From contig JAZNGA010000049.1 of NCBI GenBank assembly GCA_045576235.1, forward strand, positions 1 to 21,563: a DNA stretch of 21,563 bases. Reading direction: 5' to 3'. The notes under the pieces were generated by a model. That model saw only the letters and a list, made by a program, of their open reading frames with translations, searched no databases and was not told the DNA's origin. Shown piece after piece: positions 1 to 6,484 of this stretch. This DNA comes from SIG437 sp045576235 (lineage in GTDB: Bacteria; Bacillota; Clostridia; UBA1381; UBA9506). Within the stretch, counting starts at the first letter, position 1, and the number at the start of each line of letters is the position of its first letter. A program made the position numbers and the translations under genes.

Positions 1-36
1 ACTTACCGATTAATTAAATTAATCTATTCAACGTGA

Positions 37-1017
37 TTATCTTTCATAAATTTCTGTTATATCTCTTGCGAGCTGATACATTTCTTCAACTACATAATCA
101 GGAGATATGATTTTTGCCTGTTTACCAAAGCTCATAATCCACGACAAGAAGTGTGGGCTGACAGCAACCTTGATGTGGCAGATAAAATGGTTTTCGTCCT
201 TCTTGATGATTGGAATATCTGTTCCGAACCTGTCAAAAACAACACCTACCAGATCATTATCAAATTCGATAGAAACGTCAGTTTCTTCTCCACCAAACAT
301 CTGGAACATTGTCTTTGAATAGGTTGACAAATCAAATGGCTTGTCAGAAAGGACTCTGTCCTCTTCAGTAAGCTCAATCATTTCCATTTTGTCAACACGG
401 TAATGGGTGTAGCTGTCGTACTTTTCCTTGTATGTAATGAGATAATAGTTCTCATCATCCCAGGTGAGCGAAACCGGTGATTCGGTGTACAAACCGCCAT
501 CTTTACGATATACCTTTTTCTTATTCACATCAATGTTAAAATACTTGAAAGTTATCTGCTTATTTGCTGCGATAGCCTCGTGAATTTTATCAACATTGTA
601 ATAAATCTGCTCGTTGACTGTCTTTACTCGATTTGTGATAAACACCTGTCTCTGGAGCTTTTTCGCATTCTCGTGGCTTGTAAGCTTTTCAATCTTTGAG
701 ATAAGCTCCATGCTCTTTTTACGGGTAATGAACTTTGATGCCTGAACACTGTCAACCAACAGTTTCAATTCAGGAAGTTCAAAATCACGGCTTGCTATGT
801 AGTAATTGGTTGTACGAGTTTTGTTTGAGCAGATATCAAGTCCAAACAATTGCAGATATTCAAGGTCATCATAAATACTTTTACGCTCGGCAGAAATGCC
901 AAGCTTTGAAAGTTCAGCAATCATTTCAGGTACAGTAATTGTGTGCTCCTCGTCGGTCTGTTCCATCAGTATCTTTGCCAGATACATCATTTTAAGTTTC
1001 TGATGCGATAGTTTCAT
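37..1017 (-). CDS. WYL-domain transcriptional regulator with N-terminal HTH
   Basis: A 326-aa predicted cytoplasmic DNA-binding regulator. The start is the ATG at 1017, because AGGAGG lies just upstream of it on the minus strand; an in-frame extension to 1110 would run into the preceding gene and has no such site. Residues 1-80 look like a winged helix (MKLSHQKLKMMYLAKIL, then PEMIAEL and ERKSIYDDLEYL, the usual recognition-helix pattern). Residues about 145-230 carry the WYL region (DKIHEAIAANKQITFKYF, then WDDENYYLITY and HYRVDKM), as in clostridial WYL regulators. The C-terminal part resembles the WCX extension. WYL domains are thought to sense ligands, often nucleic acid or nucleotides. 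It is the last gene of a five-gene minus-strand unit, 43 nt after the CpXC gene, so it may control that unit. No terminator is visible in bases 1-36. The family call is firm; target and ligand are unknown. Confidence 0.9.
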   Translation of the reverse strand: MKLSHQKLKMMYLAKILMEQTDEEHTITVPEMIAELSKLGISAERKSIYDDLEYLQLFGLDICSNKTRTTNYYIASRDFELPELKLLVDSVQASKFITRKKSMELISKIEKLTSHENAKKLQRQVFITNRVKTVNEQIYYNVDKIHEAIAANKQITFKYFNIDVNKKKVYRKDGGLYTESPVSLTWDDENYYLITYKEKYDSYTHYRVDKMEMIELTEEDRVLSDKPFDLSTYSKTMFQMFGGEETDVSIEFDNDLVGVVFDRFGTDIPIIKKDENHFICHIKVAVSPHFLSWIMSFGKQAKIISPDYVVEEMYQLARDITEIYER

Positions 1018-1060
1018 TTTGTTCCTCCTGTTTGAAAATAGGTTTTTATTTATCTCACAT

Positions 1061-1714
1061 CTATTTCCCTTTATTGTTTTTCCAGCACTCAAGTGCCCAA
1101 GAAAAATCAATTATAATATCACCTTTGTTAATTGGTGGTATTTTGTCAATAAAGTCATTTTCAATATCAGAATAAAACTTTTGATCAAGATTGGCATGGC
1201 ATAGCACTCGTCCATCGGAAATAAACTCGATTATTCTCTCGTCTCCTACCTTAACGAAATATACGTTGTCAACATTATCTCTTTCTTCAAGCTGAACTAA
1301 ATATAACAGCTTGATTATTTCTATTATTCTGTCATCTAACCCAGCATCAAATATTGCAAGTTTTTCGAGCAATACTTCCCTTGAACGAACTACTCTTATT
1401 AAGTAACCAGAATCAAACATCATCTTCATCATTTCGTTTTCTTCATTGGTGTACAATTCTAAAAGTTCCTGTACATTTTCTTCAGAATTCGCATAGTGAA
1501 TCATCATATTATCTTCCATCTGATGATAAAGAAAACCATAGTTTATACTATTCTTTTCTCCGCATTCTGGACATTCAAATACAAAAAGCGATAAATCTCT
1601 AACTGCAGATTTCAGTTCAGGATCTAATTGTGTATTTATGCTATCCCAGATTCTAAAATCGCTTTCTTTTTGACATTTAGGGCAAGTTATTTTTATCATC
1701 TCAGCTCTTGACAT
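1061..1714 (-). CDS. CpXC-domain protein (N-terminal double-CxxC zinc ribbon)
   Basis: A 217-aa protein. The ATG at 1714 is supported by an AAAGGAGATG ribosome binding site about 8 nt upstream. Two CPxC pairs, C11-P-K-C14 and C48-P-E-C51, are placed as in the CpXC family and probably bind one zinc ion. Between them is the family-like stretch with IWDSINTQLDPELK. The rest is acidic and mostly helical (GLDDRIIEIIKLLYLVQLEE), ending in a possible beta-rich part with GDERIIEFISDGR. There is no signal peptide or membrane segment, so it is probably cytoplasmic. No biochemical role is established for CpXC proteins as far as I know. It lies 15 nt after the EF-hand-like small gene and 43 nt before the WYL regulator, so co-transcription is likely. 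Domain call fairly sure; function unknown. Confidence 0.75.
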   Translation of the reverse strand: MSRAEMIKITCPKCQKESDFRIWDSINTQLDPELKSAVRDLSLFVFECPECGEKNSINYGFLYHQMEDNMMIHYANSEENVQELLELYTNEENEMMKMMFDSGYLIRVVRSREVLLEKLAIFDAGLDDRIIEIIKLLYLVQLEERDNVDNVYFVKVGDERIIEFISDGRVLCHANLDQKFYSDIENDFIDKIPPINKGDIIIDFSWALECWKNNKGK

Positions 1715-1729
1715 TTATATTCATCTCCT

Positions 1730-1897
1730 TTATTCTTCATCAAGGAATTCATCATATTCCTCGAAGTCGTCATCTGAATCAAATATATCTTCTTTTTCGT
1801 CATCATCATCTTCAGTGCAAGCCCTGAAGATGTTATACTCTAAAAACATATCCTGTGCATCTATTTTACCGTTTCTATTCCAATCAAAAAATGCCAT
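1730..1897 (-). CDS. Small acidic EF-hand-like protein
   Basis: A 55-aa protein. I take the ATG at 1897, because GGAGGAAT sits about 8 nt upstream; an in-frame GTG at 1912 would place the ribosome site inside the coding region. The N-terminus has one canonical EF-hand calcium loop, D5-W-N7-R-N9-G10-K-I12-D13-A-Q-D16, with the conserved Gly at loop position 6 and the hydrophobic residue at position 8, as in EF-hands and dockerin repeats. After a short helix (MFLEYNIFRAC) the C-terminal half is extremely acidic (TEDDDDEKED and DSDDDFEEYDEFLDEE). It has no signal peptide, so it is not a secreted dockerin. A role in calcium binding or as an acidic partner for a neighbour is inference. It sits 18 nt after the 32-aa membrane peptide and 15 nt before the CpXC gene. 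Confidence 0.65.
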   Translation of the reverse strand: MAFFDWNRNGKIDAQDMFLEYNIFRACTEDDDDEKEDIFDSDDDFEEYDEFLDEE

Positions 1898-1915
1898 AAT
1901 AAATTCCTCCACACA

Positions 1916-2014
1916 CTATAATTCAGTGATAATTTCAAACAAAACTGCAATGATTATAATCCAAAACAAGCACTCGCAACCACAGCCATTTTTTCTTTTC
2001 CTATTAACAGCCAT
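1916..2014 (-). CDS. 32-aa predicted single-pass membrane peptide
   Basis: A short open frame on the minus strand, ATG at 2014 and TAG at 1916. GGGAGTG lies about 5 nt upstream of the ATG, and the start is only 2 nt after the stop of the SWIM gene, which suggests translational coupling. The product starts with a basic head (MAVNRKRKN), has a Cys-rich turn (GCGCEC), then a hydrophobic helix (LFWIIIIAVLFEII) and ends TEL. This order, positive inside then one membrane span, suits a small membrane protein. It fills the otherwise empty gap between two genes of the operon. I do not recognise the family. It could be a regulator or anchor for a neighbouring protein, but that is inference. Confidence 0.55.
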   Translation of the reverse strand: MAVNRKRKNGCGCECLFWIIIIAVLFEIITEL

Positions 2015-2016
2015 GA

Positions 2017-2835
2017 TTACACTCCCAAACTGATTTTACCGGATACTTTTTTGTTCATAACCGTATTCATAAATACACCCTTGCTGATGATTGCAAAGTA
2101 GCCATTGTATTCATCTTCATAGTTCTCGGTTATGAGTTCAAGTGATTCTTTAAGTTGGAGCATAGCAGCAAATTCGTGCTTGCAGGCACCACTACAGAAA
2201 CAAGAGCATTTGAGGTTTGAAATTTCGCCATCTATGTAATCAAATTCGATTTCATAGTTTTCACTGCCTTCTACAATGGCATGACCGCGAGTGCCGTCTA
2301 TCTCAACAAATCCAACTCTGTTTTCGAGATAATAATCGTGTCCACGATCAGCTGCGTCGTGAGAAATTTTCATCTTTGACAAATCGTCAAGTGGGAATCT
2401 GTTAGTATCATCATTACCGCTTACATATTCCTCATCGTTTTCAGGTGCTTTGAACCAGGTAAGTACCTTTGAAAAAGGAATTGCATTTCTGTCAAAGCTG
2501 ACAACGTGCGATCCCGCAAGGTAGAAGTCACCTTTAACATTGGTGTCAATTACAGCGATAACTTTCTTATAATCTGAAAGTTTAATCTTGAAGGAATAAT
2601 TAACTTCTGTAACCTGTCCGCGATAGCCTTCAAGCTTACCTTCCACATAAACAAAGTCGCCAACCTTCAAATCAAAGCTGTCGTTGTAATATGCCCAGCC
2701 CATACCTCTGTGAGGGAAGTATACCTGAACAACAGACTTTTTAGGTTCTATAACTCCCTTGCAAACTTCCATTGGAACATTGATTTCAGGTTCTTTGTTT
2801 ATTCTCGTATTAAAGCCGATAGGATATTTTTTCAT
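2017..2835 (-). CDS. SWIM zinc-finger domain protein
   Basis: A 272-aa protein, ATG at 2835 with GGGAGG about 10 nt upstream. The C-terminal third has the SWIM signature C210-x-C212-x5-C218-x-H220 (KCSCFCSGACKHEFAA), preceded by the usual beta strands (ENRVGFVEIDGT, ENYEIEFDYIDGEIS). SWIM fingers bind zinc and are thought to mediate DNA or protein contacts; they occur in MuDR transposases, SWI2/SNF2 ATPases and bacterial proteins of unknown role. The N-terminal half is a separate beta-rich domain (VQVYFPHRGMGWAYY, LKVGDFVYVEGKLEGYRGQV), resembling a small barrel that could bind nucleic acid. No helicase motifs and no transposase triad are visible. It is the first gene of the minus-strand operon, with a sigma-A-like promoter about 90 nt upstream. 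Confidence 0.8.
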   Translation of the reverse strand: MKKYPIGFNTRINKEPEINVPMEVCKGVIEPKKSVVQVYFPHRGMGWAYYNDSFDLKVGDFVYVEGKLEGYRGQVTEVNYSFKIKLSDYKKVIAVIDTNVKGDFYLAGSHVVSFDRNAIPFSKVLTWFKAPENDEEYVSGNDDTNRFPLDDLSKMKISHDAADRGHDYYLENRVGFVEIDGTRGHAIVEGSENYEIEFDYIDGEISNLKCSCFCSGACKHEFAAMLQLKESLELITENYEDEYNGYFAIISKGVFMNTVMNKKVSGKISLGV

Positions 2836-2880
2836 AATGTTTTAACCTCCCAAAAAGATTTATTCTTTTCTTTATACTCA

Positions 2881-2907
2881 TTTTAACAAATTGAGTGGGT
2901 GTTAAAA
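2881..2907. repeat. Inverted repeat in the leader of the SWIM operon
   Basis: TTTTAACA at 2881-2888 and TGTTAAAA at 2900-2907 are perfect 8-nt inverted arms separated by 11 nt. They lie just downstream of the predicted transcription start of the SWIM operon, so they could be an operator or an mRNA hairpin. No function is shown. Confidence 0.4.
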
Positions 2908-2925
2908 CGGACAGTGCTTAATCAA

Positions 2926-2954
2926 AGTATAACATAGTTTTTCAATTAAATCAA
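2926..2954 (-). promoter_or_regulatory. Sigma-A-like promoter of the SWIM-to-WYL operon
   Basis: On the minus strand, a -35 TTGATT (2949-2954) and a -10 TATACT (2926-2931) are separated by exactly 17 nt. Transcription would begin near 2919, giving a leader of about 84 nt before the ATG at 2835. No other promoter is visible in the small gaps between the five genes. Confidence 0.6.
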
Positions 2955-2970
2955 TAGTTCAAACATAGTT
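2934..2970 (-). repeat. Three AACTAT direct repeats over the SWIM operon promoter
   Basis: On the minus strand AACTAT occurs at 2970-2965, 2959-2954 and 2939-2934, with start-to-start spacing of 11 and 20 nt, close to one and two helical turns. One copy is upstream of the -35, one abuts it and one is inside the spacer. This suits binding by a regulator, possibly the operon's own WYL protein (inference). Confidence 0.4.
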
Positions 2971-3021
2971 CGCGCGTATTTTGAAAATACCTATACAGAC
3001 AGAGCAAGACTGAAATAAGAA

Positions 3022-3062
3022 AAATCCTGAAAGCCACTATTTAAGCGGTTTTCAGGATTTTT
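3022..3062. terminator. Bidirectional Rho-independent terminator
   Basis: The 14-bp arms 3022-3035 and 3047-3060 pair fully with one G-U pair around an 11-nt loop. A U-run follows on either strand (GGATTTTTG on plus, GGATTTTTC on minus). It lies downstream of the spoIIID-like fragment on the minus strand and probably ends that transcript. Nothing on the plus strand upstream clearly needs it. Confidence 0.8.
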
Positions 3063-3159
3063 GTGTTTTTGATTTTTATACAGATGTTTTCGAAAGATTT
3101 TGGATTTTATAAAATCCCCGAAAAGTTCAACTTTTAGGCAACTTCGATATAAAAAGTTT

Positions 3160-3291
3160 CTATGTTACTCTCACTGTATGTACCGTCGATTTTGACACGC
3201 AGAATTTTTTTGCTGCCTGCCGCACTGTTGCGCGTGTTTCCATTATGTAGGTCGCAAGTTCTAAGGCTCGCCTTTCTATGTATTCTTTCAT
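3160..3291 (-). pseudogene. Truncated SpoIIID-like sporulation regulator
   Basis: A 43-aa open frame, ATG at 3291 with GGGGTGA about 5 nt upstream, ending in TAG at 3160. The sequence (MKEYIERRALELATYI, then TVRQAAKKFCVSKSTVH) matches the N-terminal helix-turn-helix of SpoIIID, the mother-cell transcription factor that tunes sigma-E and sigma-K genes. Known SpoIIID proteins are about 80-95 aa, and after KSTVH they continue with a conserved D-x-TERL segment and a basic C-terminal helix that both help DNA binding. Here the frame changes to TVRVT and stops, and none of the three frames downstream restores that part. It therefore looks like a decayed or cut copy. It has its own terminator downstream (3022-3062). 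Whether an intact spoIIID exists elsewhere cannot be seen from this window. Confidence 0.7.
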
Positions 3292-3385
3292 ACTTCACCC
3301 CAAAACATATAGTTTGTATATCTATATGCATGAGGGATGAGAAATAGAAATGAACTTTTTCGACAAAATACTTTTCATTTAACTA

Positions 3386-3414
3386 TTGAAATCACATTTC
3401 ATTTGTGTTAAAAT
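3386..3414 (+). promoter_or_regulatory. Sigma-A-like promoter of the amino-sugar operon
   Basis: -35 TTGAAA (3386-3391) and -10 TAAAAT (3409-3414) have a 17-nt spacer; each hexamer has one mismatch to consensus. Transcription would start near 3421, about 29 nt before the TTG start of the aminotransferase. Confidence 0.65.
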
Positions 3415-3449
3415 TTGTTGTGTATATATATAGGTAGGAGGCCGAAATT

Positions 3450-4577
3450 TTGATTCCCTTTAATAAACCAAGCATAACAGAACTCGAAAAAAAATATATT
3501 TCAGATTCTCTCGACGGGCTTAAACTTTGCGGTGACGGGAAGTTCACCCATAAGGCAAGCTCCTTTTTCAAGGAAAAATTAAACACGCCAAACACTCTTC
3601 TTGTGACGAGCGGAACCCACGCTCTTGAGCTTGCGGCAATCCTGACGGAAATTGAGCCGGGAGATGAAGTCATCGTCCCGTCTTACACTTTTGTTTCAAC
3701 AATCAATGCTTTCATTCTCCGCGGAGCCAGACCTGTTTTTTGCGACATAGAGCCCCACACGATGAACATTGATGCAAACAAAATCGAAGAGCTTATCACA
3801 CCTAAAACAAAGGTGATATGCCCTGTTCATTATGCAGGTGTGATTTGTGATATGGATAAAATAAATGAAATAGCTAAAAGACACGGTCTTTTGGTTGTCG
3901 AAGACGCCGCACAGGCAGTCGGCTCTGTCTATAAAGGAAACAGACCTGCAGGAACAATCGGAACAATCGGCTGCTTCAGCTTCCACGAAACAAAGAACTA
4001 TTCAATGGGAGAAGGCGGCGGCATCGTCGTTAATGACGATCTTCTGTTCCGCCGCGCAGAAATTTTAAGAGAAAAAGGAACGGACAGAAGCAGATTCATC
4101 CGCGGTGAAGTTGATAAATACACATGGCAGGATGTGGGCTCATCTTATCTTCCGTCTGATGTTTTGGCAGCTATGCTCTGCGGTCAGCTTGAGCGCTTTG
4201 ATGAAATTATGGATAAAAGGCTCACAGTCTGGAACACATATCACGCAGGCTTTGAGGCTTTAGAGAAAAATGGCAAGCTCATAAGACCGACAATCCCTGA
4301 CTACACGACTCACAACGCACATATGTATTACATTCTTCTGCCCGATGCAGACACAAGAAACAATATGATAACAAAGCTTCGTGAGAAGGAAATTCAGTCA
4401 GTTTTCCACTACATACCGCTTCACACAGCTCCGATGGGCGAAAAATTTGGCTATAAAGCAGGCGACCTTCCAATAACCGAAGAATATGCCGCTCGCCTTT
4501 TAAGACTTCCAATGTGGGCAGACCTGTCTTGTGACAGCGTTGAATATATCATTAAAACTGTATCTGAACTGATATAA
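3450..4577 (+). CDS. rffA: dTDP-4-amino-4,6-dideoxygalactose transaminase (RffA/WecE type)
   Basis: A 375-aa PLP enzyme of the DegT/DnrJ/EryC1/StrS family. It is predicted to transaminate dTDP-4-keto-6-deoxyglucose with glutamate to give dTDP-4-amino-4,6-dideoxygalactose (dTDP-Fuc4N). The start is a TTG at 3450, chosen because AGGAGG ends 8 nt before it and the family begins with (M)IPFN. Visible family marks are GKLCGDG-like KLCGDGKFT near 25-33, PSYTFVSTINAF near 77-88, CPVHYAGV, VVEDAAQAVGS near 149-159, and SFHETKNYSMGEGGG with the PLP lysine K182. The C-terminal part has AHMYYI and VFHYIPLHTAPMGEKFG. Alignment from memory to E. coli RffA is strong over the whole length, so the sugar stereochemistry is a reasonable guess. 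It is the first gene of the operon, 15 nt before rmlA. The symbol wecE is also used. Confidence 0.88.
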   Translation: MIPFNKPSITELEKKYISDSLDGLKLCGDGKFTHKASSFFKEKLNTPNTLLVTSGTHALELAAILTEIEPGDEVIVPSYTFVSTINAFILRGARPVFCDIEPHTMNIDANKIEELITPKTKVICPVHYAGVICDMDKINEIAKRHGLLVVEDAAQAVGSVYKGNRPAGTIGTIGCFSFHETKNYSMGEGGGIVVNDDLLFRRAEILREKGTDRSRFIRGEVDKYTWQDVGSSYLPSDVLAAMLCGQLERFDEIMDKRLTVWNTYHAGFEALEKNGKLIRPTIPDYTTHNAHMYYILLPDADTRNNMITKLREKEIQSVFHYIPLHTAPMGEKFGYKAGDLPITEEYAARLLRLPMWADLSCDSVEYIIKTVSELI

Positions 4578-4592
4578 AAGGAGTTGACAACC

Positions 4593-5462
4593 ATGAAAGG
4601 TATTATTTTAGCAGGCGGAAAGGGCACAAGACTCTATCCGATGACAAAAGTCATTTCAAAGCAGCTCATTCCAATATATGACAAACCGATGATTTACTAT
4701 CCTCTTTCTTCATTGATGCTTGCAGGAATCCGCGAGATTCTCATAATTTCAACAGAAGAAGATTTGCCGATGTATGAACAGCTTTTAGGAACAGGTGAAA
4801 ATCTCGGCATTTCGCTTCACTATAAGGTTCAGCCCGAGCCAAAAGGATTAGCTCAGGCGTTCACGCTTGGAAAAGAATTCATTGGAGACGACAGCGTTTG
4901 TCTCATTTTAGGCGATAATGTTTTCTACGGACAAGCCTTCTCGACAATTCTTGAACGAGGAATTAAGGGCGCGAGCGAAAAAGGTGCCGCCATTTTCGGC
5001 TATCCCGTCAACGACCCGACAGCTTTTGGCGTTGTTGAATTTGATGAAAATAAGAATGCGATTTCAATTGAGGAAAAGCCTGAAAAACCAAAATCAAAAT
5101 ATGCTGTCCCAGGGCTTTATTTTTACTCTAATGATGTCGTGAAAATTGCTGAAAACATCAAGCCTTCCGCAAGAGGCGAATATGAAATAACAGCAGTAAA
5201 CAACGAATATTTAAGTCAGGGACGACTCAAGGTGATTGAGATGGGCCGAGGAATGGCTTGGCTCGACACGGGCACGCCCGACGGTCTTTTAAAAGCAAGT
5301 GAGTTTGTTCACACCGTGCAGAATATGCAGGGATTCTACATTTCCTGCCCCGAAGAAATTGCGTGGCGTCGCGGATTTATCACAAGCGAGCAGCTTTCAG
5401 AGCTCGGAAACCAACTGAAAATGACAGACTATGGTAAATATCTTTTGTCTCTTTTAAATTAA
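4593..5462 (+). CDS. rmlA: Glucose-1-phosphate thymidylyltransferase
   Basis: A 289-aa enzyme making dTDP-glucose and pyrophosphate from glucose-1-phosphate and dTTP, the first step to dTDP-deoxysugars. The ATG at 4593 follows AAAGGAG by 9 nt; an in-frame TTG at 4584 overlaps the ribosome site and is rejected. The N-terminal nucleotide-binding signature GGKGTRLYP is at 8-16, followed by KQLIPIYDKPMIYYPLS. Further marks are LGDNVFYG, EKPEKPKS, GLYFYSNDV, RGEYEITAVN and MAWLDTGTPDGLL, all typical of the short RmlA group. Length is normal for the family. It lies 15 nt after the aminotransferase and 14 nt before rmlB, so one transcript is expected. Cytoplasmic. Confidence 0.95.
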   Translation: MKGIILAGGKGTRLYPMTKVISKQLIPIYDKPMIYYPLSSLMLAGIREILIISTEEDLPMYEQLLGTGENLGISLHYKVQPEPKGLAQAFTLGKEFIGDDSVCLILGDNVFYGQAFSTILERGIKGASEKGAAIFGYPVNDPTAFGVVEFDENKNAISIEEKPEKPKSKYAVPGLYFYSNDVVKIAENIKPSARGEYEITAVNNEYLSQGRLKVIEMGRGMAWLDTGTPDGLLKASEFVHTVQNMQGFYISCPEEIAWRRGFITSEQLSELGNQLKMTDYGKYLLSLLN

Positions 5463-5476
5463 GGAGGAATTTTTAT

Positions 5477-6484
5477 ATGAATATAATAGTAACCGGCGGA
5501 GCCGGATTTATTGGCAGCAACTTCATTTTCTATATGCTCGAAAAACATCCTGCCTACAGAATAGTTTGCTTTGATAATCTTACATATGCGGGAAATTTAG
5601 AAACGCTCAAACCTGTTTGGGATAATGCGAATTTCAGATTTGTAAAAGGTGACATAGCAGATAAAGAGGCAGTTGAAAAGCTTCTTTCAGAGGAAAAGCC
5701 CGACATTGTTGTAAACTTTGCGGCAGAAAGCCATGTTGACCGTTCCATAAGCGATCCGGGAATTTTCCTTAAAACAAACATTTTGGGAACTCAGGTTCTC
5801 ATGGATGCCTGCATGAAGTTTGGCGTGGAGAGATTCCATCAGGTTTCAACTGATGAAGTTTACGGAGATCTCCCGCTTGACAGACCTGATCTTTTATTCA
5901 CAGAAGAAACCCCGATTCACACATCAAGCCCATATAGCTCTTCAAAAGCTGGTGCAGACCTTTTGGTGCTCGCATACCACAGAACATATGGTCTTAAGGT
6001 CACGATTTCAAGATGCTCAAATAACTACGGTCCATTCCAGTTCCCCGAAAAGCTTATTCCTCTTATGATTGTAAAAGCGCTTAATGAGGAGCCTCTCCCC
6101 GTTTATGGCAAAGGCTTAAATGTCCGAGACTGGCTCTATGTTGAAGACCATTGCAGCGCAATCGACCTCATCATCCACAAAGGAAAGATAGGCGATGTCT
6201 ATAATGTGGGCGGTCACAACGAAAAGGCAAACATTGACATCGTGAAGATAATACTTGACATATTAAAAAAGCCACACTCTCTCATCACATATGTTGAAGA
6301 CAGAAAAGGCCACGATTTAAGATATGCAATAGACCCGTCAAAAATAAATCGCGAGCTCGGATGGCTTCCTGAAACAAAATTTGCTGACGGAATCGTCAAG
6401 ACAGTCAACTGGTATCTTGAAAATCCGTCATGGTGCGAACACATCTTGAGCGGAGAATATTTAAGCTATGGAGATAATTTATGA
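5477..6484 (+). CDS. rmlB: dTDP-glucose 4,6-dehydratase
   Basis: A 335-aa short-chain dehydrogenase/reductase family enzyme that converts dTDP-glucose to dTDP-4-keto-6-deoxyglucose with bound NAD. The ATG at 5477 has AAGGAGG 10 nt upstream. The NAD-binding motif GGAGFIG is at 7-13. The active site shows T125-D126-E127 in STDEVYG and the Y153-x3-K157 pair in SPYSSSKAGADLL. FAAESHVDRS and NNYGPFQFPEKLIPL are also family-specific. Its product is the substrate of the aminotransferase two genes upstream. rmlC and rmlD are absent here, so rhamnose synthesis is not encoded by this cluster. The TGA stop overlaps the ATG of the next gene by 4 nt (ATGA), pointing to translational coupling. Confidence 0.95.
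   Translation: MNIIVTGGAGFIGSNFIFYMLEKHPAYRIVCFDNLTYAGNLETLKPVWDNANFRFVKGDIADKEAVEKLLSEEKPDIVVNFAAESHVDRSISDPGIFLKTNILGTQVLMDACMKFGVERFHQVSTDEVYGDLPLDRPDLLFTEETPIHTSSPYSSSKAGADLLVLAYHRTYGLKVTISRCSNNYGPFQFPEKLIPLMIVKALNEEPLPVYGKGLNVRDWLYVEDHCSAIDLIIHKGKIGDVYNVGGHNEKANIDIVKIILDILKKPHSLITYVEDRKGHDLRYAIDPSKINRELGWLPETKFADGIVKTVNWYLENPSWCEHILSGEYLSYGDNL

Noticed and set aside
107..322. Plus-strand open frame antisense to the WYL regulator gene
   Set aside because: No ribosome site, no recognisable motif, and it mirrors a well supported gene on the other strand. The same holds for the other long antisense frames in the window.
2017..2835. SWIM protein as a transposase or SNF2 helicase part
   Set aside because: No DDE residues, no helicase motifs, and no terminal inverted repeats or helicase gene nearby.
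3121..3135. Palindrome AAAAGTTCAACTTTT as a terminator or operator
   Set aside because: The stem is AT-rich with no U-run after it, and a much stronger terminator lies 60 nt away. Chance is likely in such AT-rich DNA.
3134..3347. Open frames of 65 aa (minus) and 61 aa (plus) over the spoIIID-like region
   Set aside because: The 65-aa frame has no ribosome site and its residues look random, while the overlapping 43-aa frame matches SpoIIID. The plus frame is its antisense shadow.
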